DNA from: Metabacillus arenae
GTDB taxonomy: Bacteria; Bacillota; Bacilli; Bacillales; Bacillaceae
Assembly: GCF_014773385.1 (NCBI RefSeq)
Contig: NZ_JACXAI010000004.1
Location: 1 to 64,000, forward strand
Reading direction: 5' to 3'
DNA: 64,000 bases
Position numbers and translations under genes: made by a program. This document shows positions 1-7,535 of this stretch, in pieces. Position 1 is the first letter of the stretch. Each line of letters opens with the position of its first letter. Under the pieces are notes generated by a model. It saw nothing but the letters and a program-made list of their open reading frames with translations. It had not been told where the DNA came from and did not search any database.

Positions 1-231
1 TGTGATTTCCTATGTGAATTAGGAAATGATAAGCGATGAAAATTCGCCAAACGCACTGTGAATTATATTGTGAATTCAAGTGCGTTTTCCTATGTGCTTT
101 ACAATGTTTGCACCTCTAAAGTAAACCCGTTAGCAAAAGGCAGCGTAAGTTGCTTTTTGCATGCTCTTTATTTTCAGTTCTTGAATGTTAAAGTTAATGA
201 AAGTATTAACATGCTGTTAAAGAGGAATATC

Positions 232-350
232 ATTGTCCAGCTCCGAGCACCGTCAGCCCCTAGGTCATAATTCAAGCCGTCAAAACAACCTTCTTGACGG
301 CTCGAATTGTGCTTGTCTCCGATATGAGGTTGCTCTGTGCTTTCGTTTTA
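232..350. repeat. Decayed Bacillaceae interspersed intergenic repeat
   Basis: The stretch begins TTGTCCAGCTCCGAGCACC and ends GTGCTTTCGTTTT, matching from memory the frame of the GC-rich intergenic repeat scattered through many Bacillaceae genomes (TTGTCCAGCTCC...GGTCATAAGCC...GCTTGT...TTTCGTTTT). Its centre is an inverted repeat, AATTCAAGCCGTCAA (269-283) against TTGACGGCTCGAATT (294-308), so the transcript could fold. Positions 1-231 hold no gene I can support. Confidence 0.55.
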
Positions 351-391
351 ATTCCTTATTAAAATGCTAATGGGATAAGCCTTTACTTTTC

Positions 392-646
392 TCATTGTTT
401 ATTTTTCAAATTTTCCTCTGCCATTTTCACCATTTCCCTAACCATATTTCCACCAAGCTGGCCACCAATTTTTCCTGCTTGTCTTGAGGTAAGCTCTCCA
501 TTGCTTGAATTTTGCATGGAGACTCCTACTTCTTTTGCAGCTTCGTATTTTGCTTGTGCTGGATTTGGAGTCCCTGCAACCTTTGCTTTCAGCTGATCAA
601 CTTCGTTCCGGGCGCCCGGCACTAGCAATTTATTTTTCCTTGCCAT
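392..646 (-). CDS. Alpha/beta-type small acid-soluble spore protein (SASP)
   Basis: An 84-residue protein of the alpha/beta SASP family, which coats and protects DNA in dormant spores and is degraded at germination. The sequence shows the N-terminal LLVPGA box, the KYEAAKEVGV segment containing the germination-protease-type site, and the C-terminal GGQLGGNMVREMVKMAEE motif, in family order and at family length. The start chosen is ATG 646-644, preceded by AAGGAG eight bases upstream; the in-frame GTG nine bases earlier lies inside that ribosome binding site and is unlikely. A CATAATTA box at 694-687 could be a forespore sigma-G -10 element, but I see no clear -35. The gene stands alone and marks the organism as a spore former. 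Confidence 0.93.
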   Translation of the reverse strand: MARKNKLLVPGARNEVDQLKAKVAGTPNPAQAKYEAAKEVGVSMQNSSNGELTSRQAGKIGGQLGGNMVREMVKMAEENLKNKQ

Positions 647-691
647 CTTAATCACTCCTTTTACGTTAGGTTCCCTATTTTTTTAATAATT

Positions 692-1028
692 ATGAAAAAT
701 GACATGGAAAGGCTAAGCTGGCTGCTCCCAGGCTTGGTTGATTCTCATAGTGATGCCATTGAAATGGAGATGGAGCCAAGGCCAAGCAGTACATTTCCAA
801 TTGAAGTTTCCTTTTATGAATTAGAGAAAAAGCTGATTGGTAAAGGGATCACAACGATCTATCATTCCCTGTCCTTGCTTGAAGAAAACGCCAAAAAATA
901 TGTTAGAAGAAATCGAACGGTTTTATCTACAATTGAAGCAATTAATCACTTGTCTTTGGGACAGCATCTTATTCGAGCATTTTGACCGTTTGGTTGAAAG
1001 AAAAAATCAGTTGCTGTCGAGTATATAA
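692..1028 (+). pseudogene. Remnant of phnM-like amidohydrolase (phosphonate metabolism)
   Basis: The translation from 692 reads LLPGLVDSHSDAIE...EPRPSSTFPIE...GITTIYHSLS, which resembles the N-terminal part of PhnM, the alpha-D-ribose 1-methylphosphonate 5-triphosphate diphosphatase. That family starts with an LPGxIDxHxD metal-binding motif followed by EPRPG. Only about 100 residues remain of roughly 380; the frame stops at 985, and a second frame overlaps to 1028. No ribosome binding site precedes it and no other phn gene is nearby. I read it as a decayed leftover. It is recognised by motif only, so the family call is moderate. Confidence 0.5.
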
Positions 1029-1145
1029 AATATTCATTTTGAGGTCTTTTTTGATCTTATTTTAACAGGAATACGGAAGAATTATCCATCTTCATTAGCA
1101 GTTTTCAAAATATTGAGTGTATTCATAGTTGCAACCTCCAAATCC

Positions 1146-1194
1146 AATCCTCTGCTATTTTATTCTGTGTACAAAGAAAAAATAGCAGAGGATT
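1146..1194. terminator. Perfect 16-bp hairpin, terminator-like
   Basis: AATCCTCTGCTATTTT (1146-1161) and AAAATAGCAGAGGATT (1179-1194) are perfect inverted repeats with a 17-base loop, followed by TTTCC. It lies in the 1029-1464 gap, between the phnM remnant and the gluconate genes. The rest of that gap holds only the cre-like site below and an AT-rich promoter-like stretch. Confidence 0.55.
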
Positions 1195-1352
1195 TTCCGA
1201 TAATCATATCTAAGTAATTCTCTTTCATAACTATTAGTTCCCCTTGAAATTTTCTTTCATAAAATATAGCAATTTATTATTCAATGAAAAAATATTTTTT
1301 AAAATCATTGCATAAAGAAAAAATATTTCGTATGATTAATGAAGATAACAAA

Positions 1353-1366
1353 TGTAAGCGGTTAGT
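1353..1366 (+). promoter_or_regulatory. cre-like site (CcpA operator candidate)
   Basis: TGTAAGCGGTTAGT agrees with 12 of 14 positions of the catabolite-responsive element consensus TGWAANCGNTNWCA, failing at the last two bases. It sits about 100 bases upstream of a gluconate/pentose-phosphate gene, where carbon catabolite control by CcpA would be expected. No binding evidence is available. Confidence 0.45.
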
Positions 1367-1464
1367 TCTGCTTATTTATAAAGGTTAAGATTTCATAGGA
1401 CAAATGGAAAGATTTGAATTGCAAACTTCTTTTGTGAAGAGAATATCTTAAGGAGGCAATCGAT

Positions 1465-2358
1465 ATGAAAGTCGGATTAATCGGGTTAGGGAAGATGGGA
1501 TTAAATTTAGGCCAAAATTTACTAGATCATAACTATGAAGTTACAGCGTTTGATGTAAATCCCGATGCAGTGGAAGAAATAAAAAGCTATGGAGCTGAAG
1601 GTGTATCCAGCTTGGAAGCGCTTGTTCAATCATTAGGACAATCAAGAGTTCTTATGATAATGGTTCCTCATGCTGTCGTGGATTCCGTTATTAATGAAGT
1701 TACACCTTTCTTGAAATCAGGAGATATTGTAATCGAAGCCGGTAACTCTCATTATAAAGAATCCATACGCAGGTACAGTCAGCTTAAGGAACTTGGAGTC
1801 AGCTTCATGGATGCAGGAACTTCCGGGGGTATGGAAGGGGCTCGTCATGGCGCAAATTACATGGTCGGAGGGGATCCTGATGCATGGGCCATTGTAGAAC
1901 CAATTTTTCGAGATACATCTGTAGAAAATGGGTATATCTATACGGGAAAAGCGGGCGGCGGTCACTTTCTGAAAATGGTTCATAACGGAATTGAGTATGG
2001 CATGATGGCTGCGATTGGGGAAGGATTTGAGGTATTAGAGAAAAGTGAATTTGAATATGACTATGAGAAAGTGGCGAGAGTTTGGAATAACGGTTCAGTT
2101 ATTCGCTCATGGCTCATGGAATTAACAGAAAACGCCTTTTCAAAAGATGCGCGTCTTGATGAAATTAAAGGCGTTATGCATTCTTCCGGCGAAGGAAAAT
2201 GGACAGTTGAAACCGCTATGGACCTTCAAGCGGCAACGCCTGTTATCGCGATGTCCCTATTAATGCGCTACAGATCAATGGATAATGATACATTTACAGG
2301 CAAAGTGGTGGCTGCTCTTCGTAACGAATTTGGCGGACATGCTGTAGAGAAGAAATAA
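1465..2358 (+). CDS. gnd: 6-phosphogluconate dehydrogenase, decarboxylating, short type
   Basis: A 297-residue enzyme of the short (about 300 aa) decarboxylating 6-phosphogluconate dehydrogenase group, converting 6-phosphogluconate to ribulose 5-phosphate and CO2. The N-terminus is a Rossmann fold, [16 protein letters not shown] (residues 4-19), and residues about 120-190 carry the family motifs DAGTSGG and the [16 protein letters not shown] active-site helix with its catalytic Lys-His-Asn. The long form's extra C-terminal domain is absent, as usual for this group, which is often NAD-linked. The start ATG has AAGGAGG spaced nine bases upstream. It is followed by a truncated fsa and then gluconate permease and kinase genes, so it probably serves gluconate use. 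Confidence 0.92.
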   Translation: MKVGLIGLGKMGLNLGQNLLDHNYEVTAFDVNPDAVEEIKSYGAEGVSSLEALVQSLGQSRVLMIMVPHAVVDSVINEVTPFLKSGDIVIEAGNSHYKESIRRYSQLKELGVSFMDAGTSGGMEGARHGANYMVGGDPDAWAIVEPIFRDTSVENGYIYTGKAGGGHFLKMVHNGIEYGMMAAIGEGFEVLEKSEFEYDYEKVARVWNNGSVIRSWLMELTENAFSKDARLDEIKGVMHSSGEGKWTVETAMDLQAATPVIAMSLLMRYRSMDNDTFTGKVVAALRNEFGGHAVEKK

Positions 2359-2410
2359 GAAAATAAATGAAATAAAGAAAATCTATTTAATACTTCGGAG
2401 GTATGTTATC

Positions 2411-2896
2411 GTGAAATTTTTTATTGATACAGCAAATTTAGAGGATATTAAAAAAGCATATAAAATTGGGGTTTTATCTGGTGTAACAACAAATCCTTCC
2501 CTTGTTGCGAAAGAAGGCATTAAATTTGAAGATCGGATTGCAGAGATTTGCCAAACTGTACCTGAAGCTGAATCTGTTTCTGCAGAAGTAACCCCTGATG
2601 CTGAGACGGCTGAAGAAATGATCGCACAAGCAGAGGAGCTTATAAAAATTAATGGCGGAGATAAGAAAGTAACCATCAAACTCCCTATGACGCTAGCTGG
2701 TTTAGAGGCTACTCGCTATCTCGCTAACAAAGGCGTGAAAACCAATGTTACCCTAATATTTACCGTGAACCAAGCACTGTTAGCTGCTCGAGCGGGTGCC
2801 ACTTATGTCTCTCCATTTTTAGGTCGTTTGGATGATATTTCTGAAGATGGTACTGAAAACTTGGTTCGCTACCTTGGGGAAAGGGTTCACTTTTGA
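2411..2896 (+). pseudogene. Transaldolase-like / fructose-6-phosphate aldolase, C-terminally truncated
   Basis: The frame opens with [15 protein letters not shown] and GVTTNPSL, typical of the short transaldolase (Fsa/TalC) family, and keeps the Schiff-base lysine in VTIKLPMT and the [10 protein letters not shown] strand. It stops after 161 residues, whereas the family is about 215. The missing end normally holds the last strands and helices of the barrel (AASxRHP...IPxxxxxxxxxHPLT). None of the three downstream + strand frames resumes it, so this looks like a deletion rather than a single frameshift. The start is GTG with a CGGAGG-type site. A complete paralogue lies at 53844-54515. Probably non-functional. 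Confidence 0.75.
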
Positions 2897-3060
2897 GAAT
2901 AATGGTGGGATTGGTCTTTTTTTCGTTACTTGTTAGCAGAATCAGGGGATTAGCGTTTAGTATGAATAGTTGCGCTCTTTCTGCAAGTAGACGAGGTTGA
3001 AAAAAGCACAAACTTATGAAGCTTTACTTCATTTAAAAAACCTATTGTATTAGCCATAGA

Positions 3061-3117
3061 AAAATACCCTTAACTATGAGTCTAGTTGACTTCACTCGTG
3101 TAAGGGTTTTCTTTTAT
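3061..3117 (+). terminator. Terminator-like hairpin after truncated fsa
   Basis: ACCCTTA (3066-3072) pairs with TAAGGGT (3101-3107), followed by TTTTCTTTT. It would end transcripts from the gnd-fsa pair. Confidence 0.5.
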
Positions 3118-3170
3118 ACTGTTAGATTCTTTATGTTGGGGACTTGAAAAATAGGTGAAAATTGATGTCT

Positions 3171-3203
3171 AGCTCAATCCGCCATCGACCTTGAGCTTTT
3201 TTA
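3171..3203 (+). terminator. Rho-independent terminator, possibly from a decayed interspersed repeat
   Basis: AGCTCAA (3171-3177) pairs with TTGAGCT (3191-3197), directly followed by a T run. The preceding TGTCTAGCTC resembles the first bases of the Bacillaceae intergenic repeat, so the hairpin may derive from one. No gene is seen between 2897 and 3347. Confidence 0.55.
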
Positions 3204-3240
3204 TATTATTTTGTGAAAGTGCATTAGGTTATATTAAATA

Positions 3241-3256
3241 GTAATGTAAACATTAC
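3241..3256. promoter_or_regulatory. Palindromic operator candidate upstream of gntP
   Basis: GTAATGT-AA-ACATTAC is a perfect 7+2+7 inverted repeat about 90 bases before gntP. It is the kind of site a GntR-type repressor would use, but no gntR gene lies in the window, so the binding protein is unknown. Confidence 0.4.
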
Positions 3257-3347
3257 AATTCACTTCAATTAGAAGTTCAGTGAATATTTCAATGCTGTGA
3301 AATGCTGCTGGTTATGTAACTTGCAGAATGAAAGAGAGGAATGAAGT

Positions 3348-4673
3348 ATGGATATCTATTTATTGCTGATGACATTGATAGCTATTGTGATCGTGGTTGT
3401 AGGGGTTTCATGGCTGAAGTGGCACGCGTTTATCAGTTTAACAGTTGCGAGTGTGTTTTTAGCCATTATGTCAGGATTATCAATGGATAAAATAATTGGT
3501 GCCTACGAAATCGGCGTGGGAAGTGTATTAGGTCACTTAGTTGGAATTTTAGCATTAGGGACGATCTTAGGAAAGCTGATGGCTGAATCAGGAGCAGGAA
3601 TGCAAGTCGCAGATTTCTTTGTTCGATTTTTTGGTGTGAAAAAATTGCCATGGGCTATGTTACTTTCAGGCTTTATTATCGGAATACCCGTTTTCTTTGA
3701 AGTTGGAATTTTGATTTTATTACCTTTAGTTATTTCAATTCACAAAACTTCAAAGCAAAACATTTTATTAATCGCGCTGCCTGTCATTGCTGGTTTATCG
3801 ATTGTACACGGTCTAGTGCCGCCCCACCCAGGAGCAATGGCAGCAATTAGCATTTATAACGCTAATCTTGGAAAAGTGCTTCTTTATTCACTAATTATTG
3901 CGATTCCAGCTGGCATTATCGCAGGACCATTATTTGCAAAATGGATTCATAAACGGGTTATCCCTGAAGGAGAGCCAGAGTTAATTCGTATTAAAAAACT
4001 GGAACATAAATTACCAAGTACAGGAGTTTCTTTCTTTATTATTTTATTACCCGTTATTTTAATGGTTTTATCAACTGCAGCACCGTATTTGGGGCTGCCT
4101 GATGGTTTGACTAAATTTTTTGCTTTAATTGGAAGTCCATTGATGGCACTATTGATTGCTTGTTTTGCTGCCTTTTACTTTCTTGGACTTCGCCAAGGAA
4201 TGGATAAAAACGTCATTAAGAAATTAACAGAGGAATGCCTATTACCTGTTGGATCTATTGTATTAATTATTGGTGCAGGCGGCGGGTTTAAACAAATCCT
4301 AATCGATAGTGGTGTGGGAACATCAATTGCTCAAATGTCTGAGAATTTATCCCTTTCCCCGATTGTTTTGGCGTTTATGATTGCCGGGCTAATTCGAATT
4401 GCGACAGGTTCAGCTACAGTTGCATTAACAACTGCTGCTGGCATTGTTTCACCTATTATTGAGCACATGTCAGGTGTGAATTTGGAATTGCTGGTAATTG
4501 CAACAGGGGCAGGATCATTAATGTTTTCACACGTAAATGATGCTGGTTTCTGGATGGTAAAAGAATACTTGGGATTGACTGTGAAAGAAACATTTCAAAC
4601 TTGGACGGTATTAGAGACAATCCTTTCCTTTGTAGCTTTCGGAGGTACATTAATTCTCAGTATGTTTGTTTAA
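3348..4673 (+). CDS. gntP: Gluconate permease, GntP family
   Basis: A 441-residue polytopic membrane protein of the GntP/GntT family, which imports gluconate by proton symport. About 12 hydrophobic segments are visible, starting at residue 3. Family motifs include LGTILGKLMAESGAGMQVADFF (about 72-93), GIPVFFEVGILILLPL (about 112-127), HGLVPPHPGAMAA (about 155-167) and the C-terminal FSHVNDAGFWMVKEY. Length is normal for the family. The ATG is preceded by GAGAGGAATGAAGT. It lies upstream of gluconokinase and downstream of 6-phosphogluconate dehydrogenase, which fits uptake followed by phosphorylation. Confidence 0.95.
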   Translation: MDIYLLLMTLIAIVIVVVGVSWLKWHAFISLTVASVFLAIMSGLSMDKIIGAYEIGVGSVLGHLVGILALGTILGKLMAESGAGMQVADFFVRFFGVKKLPWAMLLSGFIIGIPVFFEVGILILLPLVISIHKTSKQNILLIALPVIAGLSIVHGLVPPHPGAMAAISIYNANLGKVLLYSLIIAIPAGIIAGPLFAKWIHKRVIPEGEPELIRIKKLEHKLPSTGVSFFIILLPVILMVLSTAAPYLGLPDGLTKFFALIGSPLMALLIACFAAFYFLGLRQGMDKNVIKKLTEECLLPVGSIVLIIGAGGGFKQILIDSGVGTSIAQMSENLSLSPIVLAFMIAGLIRIATGSATVALTTAAGIVSPIIEHMSGVNLELLVIATGAGSLMFSHVNDAGFWMVKEYLGLTVKETFQTWTVLETILSFVAFGGTLILSMFV

Positions 4674-4719
4674 AGTGTACAAGAAGTTTCCACATTTGGC
4701 TTGTGAATGCTTGATGAGA

Positions 4720-4779
4720 TTTCGACAAGAAAAAGCGTCTATCAAGAAAAAAGAGGGTGTTTCGCGAAAAAAAAACGAA
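4720..4779. repeat. Degenerate 20-bp-period A-rich tandem array
   Basis: Three successive 20-base units begin TTTCGACAAGAAAA, TATCAAGAAAAAAG and TTTCGCGAAAAAAA between gntP and gntK. They are weakly conserved but share register with the clearer 20-21 bp arrays elsewhere in the window. Confidence 0.35.
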
Positions 4780-4856
4780 TAAGAAAGAAGATAAGCTTAA
4801 GTTTCTTTCATTAAATAATTTTTTATGCTGACAGCTTTCGTAAGGAGGAAGAAATC

Positions 4857-6395
4857 GTGAGTTCAAAATATGTTATTGGGGTAGATATTGGAACAACAAG
4901 TACAAAATCAGTACTTTTTTCAGTTGATGGAGCTGTTATTTCCAGCCATGGAATTGAGTATCCTTTATTTTCACCTGAACCTGAAACAGCGGAACAAGAT
5001 CCAGAAGAGCTGTTTACGGCTGTAATAAAAACCATTAAGAAGACTATACAAGCAAGTAATGTTATGCCAAGTGATATTCTCTGTGTATCATTTAGTTCGG
5101 CTATGCATAGTGTTATAGCTGTAGATAAAGAGGGCAAGCCGTTAACAAACTGTATCACTTGGGCAGATAATAGAAGCTCTAAGTGGGCTGAAAAAATAAA
5201 AAAGGAAATGAATGGACACGAAATTTATCTTCGTACCGGGACACCTATTCATCCGATGTCGCCTCTTTCAAAGTTGACTTGGCTGCGAAATGAGCATCAA
5301 GAGCTATTTGCAAGCACCTACAAGTTCATTTCTATAAAAGAATATATTTTCTATAAGTTATTTAAAGAATATGTTATTGATTATTCGATCGCTTCAGCAA
5401 CAGGTATGTTTAACCTGAATTCCTTACAATGGGACGAGGAAGCTCTTCATGTTGCAGGGGTTTCAAAAGATCAGCTTTCCAAGCCAGTACCAACAACCTA
5501 TCATTTATTAGGACTTGACGAAGCAATGGCAAGGGAAATGAACTTGCTGTCTTCAACACCTTTTGTAGTTGGAGCCAGTGATGGAGTTTTATCTAATTTA
5601 GGTGTGAATGCGATAGATCCCGGAGTGGTTGCTGTCACAATTGGGACAAGCGGTGCGATTCGTGCAGTAACAAATAAGCCCGTGACAGACCCAAAGGGAA
5701 GAATTTTTTGTTATGCTTTAACAGAAGATCATTGGGTAATCGGGGGGCCGGTGAATAACGGAGGAATGATTTTTCGATGGGCCCGTGACCAGCTGGGTTC
5801 TTCAGAGGTCGAAACGGCTAAGCGTTTAGGAAAAGATTCATATGAAGTGCTTACTGACATAGCAAAAAGGGTTAATCCTGGTTCTGATGGGTTAATTTTT
5901 CACCCCTATTTAGCAGGAGAGAGAGCTCCTTTATGGGATTCCAACGCACGAGGCTCATTCATTGGACTCGGGCTGCACCATAAGAAAGAACATCTTATTC
6001 GAGCTGTGTTAGAAGGAGTCATTTTTAATCTGTATACTGTTCTTCTTGCCTTAGAGGAATTAATTGGGGAACCGAAGAAAATTCAAGCAACTGGAGGTTT
6101 TGCAAGGTCTGAGCTCTGGAGACAAATGATGACGGATATTTTTAACCAAGAGGTGTTTGTTCCGGAAAGCTTTGAAAGCTCTTGCTTAGGTGCAGCTATC
6201 CTGGGCTTATATGGATTAGGAGAAATCAAGTCATTAAATGTCGTTTCCGATATGGTAGGGGCTACTCATCATCATGTTCAAAATAAAGAGAATGTAGAAA
6301 TATATAAAGAATTAATCCCAATTTATATTCGGCTTTCCAGGCTAATGGGAAAAGAGTATGAGAGCATTGCTGCTTTTCAAAGAAAAAGCATTTAG
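4857..6395 (+). CDS. gntK: Gluconokinase, FGGY family
   Basis: A 512-residue FGGY-family sugar kinase that phosphorylates gluconate to 6-phosphogluconate. The N-terminus has the phosphate-binding motif GVDIGTTSTKSVLF (residues about 8-21). Later come TWADNRSSKWAE with a catalytic-region Asp, GASDGVLSNLG with the family's catalytic Asp, GTSGAIRA, and the ATGGFARSELWRQMMTDIF nucleotide-binding segment near residue 420. Length and order match GntK of Bacillus. The start is GTG, well placed after AAGGAGG. It lies 183 bases after gntP in the same direction and may share its transcript. Confidence 0.94.
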   Translation: MSSKYVIGVDIGTTSTKSVLFSVDGAVISSHGIEYPLFSPEPETAEQDPEELFTAVIKTIKKTIQASNVMPSDILCVSFSSAMHSVIAVDKEGKPLTNCITWADNRSSKWAEKIKKEMNGHEIYLRTGTPIHPMSPLSKLTWLRNEHQELFASTYKFISIKEYIFYKLFKEYVIDYSIASATGMFNLNSLQWDEEALHVAGVSKDQLSKPVPTTYHLLGLDEAMAREMNLLSSTPFVVGASDGVLSNLGVNAIDPGVVAVTIGTSGAIRAVTNKPVTDPKGRIFCYALTEDHWVIGGPVNNGGMIFRWARDQLGSSEVETAKRLGKDSYEVLTDIAKRVNPGSDGLIFHPYLAGERAPLWDSNARGSFIGLGLHHKKEHLIRAVLEGVIFNLYTVLLALEELIGEPKKIQATGGFARSELWRQMMTDIFNQEVFVPESFESSCLGAAILGLYGLGEIKSLNVVSDMVGATHHHVQNKENVEIYKELIPIYIRLSRLMGKEYESIAAFQRKSI

Positions 6396-6470
6396 ATTTA
6401 CAGATTAATATAACGATACAAGACGTCAATTAATCATTGCGACTATGAAAAATAAATTTGTCCAAATAAA

Positions 6471-6513
6471 AGCGCTATTCTTTTTGTAGAAATATACAAG
6501 AAGAATAGCGTTT
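6471..6513 (+). terminator. Hairpin after gntK
   Basis: CGCTATTCTT (6473-6482) pairs with AAGAATAGCG (6501-6510), followed by a short TTTCT tail. The rest of 6396-6725 is gene-free: 6535-6590 (GAGCTTTCGGCCCTAGG) looks like scraps of an interspersed repeat. Confidence 0.5.
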
Positions 6514-6666
6514 CTATGTAGCGTCAGGAAGCTTAACCTGATTATAGTGTTTATCTGTTAAACAGAGCTTTCGGCCCTAGGTAACACGATAATCTTTCTA
6601 ATATGTAAGAATATTTCACAAAATTGTTGATTTATCTTAACTTTAAATTAACAGAATTGTTTTATT

Positions 6667-6691
6667 GTTTAGATAGTTAGTTAATCTAAAC
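6667..6691. promoter_or_regulatory. Inverted repeat upstream of FbpB-like gene
   Basis: GTTTAGAT (6667-6674) and ATCTAAAC (6684-6691) are perfect inverted repeats around a 9-base spacer, 35 bases before a small basic-protein gene. It does not match a Fur box I recognise. It is an operator candidate only. Confidence 0.35.
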
Positions 6692-6725
6692 CTAATTGCA
6701 GGTTTATACAGAGAGGAGCATGATC

Positions 6726-6860
6726 TTGCTAAAGCCGCGTAAAGATAAAAAATCGTTTGAACAACTAGTGAAAGAAAATATTCAAGAGTTACTTAATGAT
6801 AAACAAGCACTGGATAGAATTGAAAAACGTTTAGAGAAACGCCGTGACAAGCTGGCTTAA
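6726..6860 (+). CDS. FbpB-like small basic protein
   Basis: A 44-residue, highly charged protein (SFEQLVKENIQELLNDKQAL, then DRIEKRLEKRRDKLA) resembling the FbpB family of small basic proteins. In B. subtilis these act with the FsrA small RNA in iron sparing. The start chosen is TTG 6726, seven bases after AGGAG; an in-frame ATG at 6720 is only one base from that site and unlikely. It has no obvious Fur box, so iron control is not shown. Too short for confident assignment without a database match. Confidence 0.55.
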   Translation: MLKPRKDKKSFEQLVKENIQELLNDKQALDRIEKRLEKRRDKLA

Positions 6861-6904
6861 TAAGCTGGCTTCCTCGGTGAAAAGAGAATCGTTTTTTGCT
6901 GAAA

Positions 6905-7231
6905 CTATTTGTTAATTCGCTTCCTCTCAACAAAGGCATCATGCTTCACTGCCACTACTTTCCTTACAAGGGCTGGAGTTTGTTTTGCTTCACTAATTGG
7001 CAAGTTAATTGCTTGTTTTTTAAAATCAATGTCCTCCATAATTTCTTGTTGAGTATGGGAAAGCTTATTTGTTTGAGCCTTTATTTTTTCTGTTTTTTCC
7101 TGAATTCTGGCGGCTGCCCTTGACATGTTGTCCACAATCGGTTTTGTTTGTTTAAAAATCTTAAACGCCTGGATTCCAAGGAAAATAAGTGAAATGGCAA
7201 TTAGTCCAATACTAAAATAAATAATAAGCAT
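6905..7231 (-). CDS. DUF948-like membrane-anchored coiled-coil protein
   Basis: A 108-residue protein with one N-terminal membrane segment (LIIYFSIGLIAISLIFLGIQAF, residues 2-23). A hydrophilic helical stretch rich in Lys, Gln and Glu follows, with likely coiled coil around ARIQEKTEKIKAQTNKLSHTQQEI. This layout is that of the DUF948 (YtxG-like) general stress proteins of Bacillus. The start ATG 7231 follows AGGAGG; longer in-frame extensions upstream have no ribosome binding site and low-complexity sequence. Function is not known. It is the last - strand gene downstream of the CrtI-type oxidoreductase but is separated from it by a terminator. Confidence 0.6.
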   Translation of the reverse strand: MLIIYFSIGLIAISLIFLGIQAFKIFKQTKPIVDNMSRAAARIQEKTEKIKAQTNKLSHTQQEIMEDIDFKKQAINLPISEAKQTPALVRKVVAVKHDAFVERKRINK

Positions 7232-7420
7232 GTTTTTCCTCCTATGCTTTAGCTTTACCTTCTTTTTTTGTCCTATACCCTTTATGTCAATCAGCAAACA
7301 GGGAGAAAAAGTATGTTTTAGAAAGGCAGCTTCACATACTTTGTTGCTTTTGACAATATCCGTCATTTGGAAAAGGAGCTGCCGCTCACCAAAAGTGGAG
7401 TAGGAGACCTTAATACAAAA

Positions 7421-7462
7421 GTAAAAAAACAAACGCTTGAGTCATTTACGACACAAGCGTTT
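7421..7462 (-). terminator. Terminator of the CrtI-type gene
   Basis: AAACGCTTG (7431-7439) and CAAGCGTTT (7454-7462) form a perfect 9-bp stem. Read on the - strand it is followed by GTTTTTTTAC, a good tail, 75 bases after the stop of the upstream - strand gene. Confidence 0.7.
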
Positions 7463-7535
7463 TATTTAAACATCAAGGTAAAATTAGTCATCACTTTTAA
7501 TTCTACTAAATTCTTTATTCAATTTTGAATTACTA

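Noticed and set aside
4823-5158. 111-residue - strand frame over the gntK start
   Set aside because: Complement of the gluconokinase N-terminus; the low-complexity Ser/Leu/Ile composition is typical of antisense frames.
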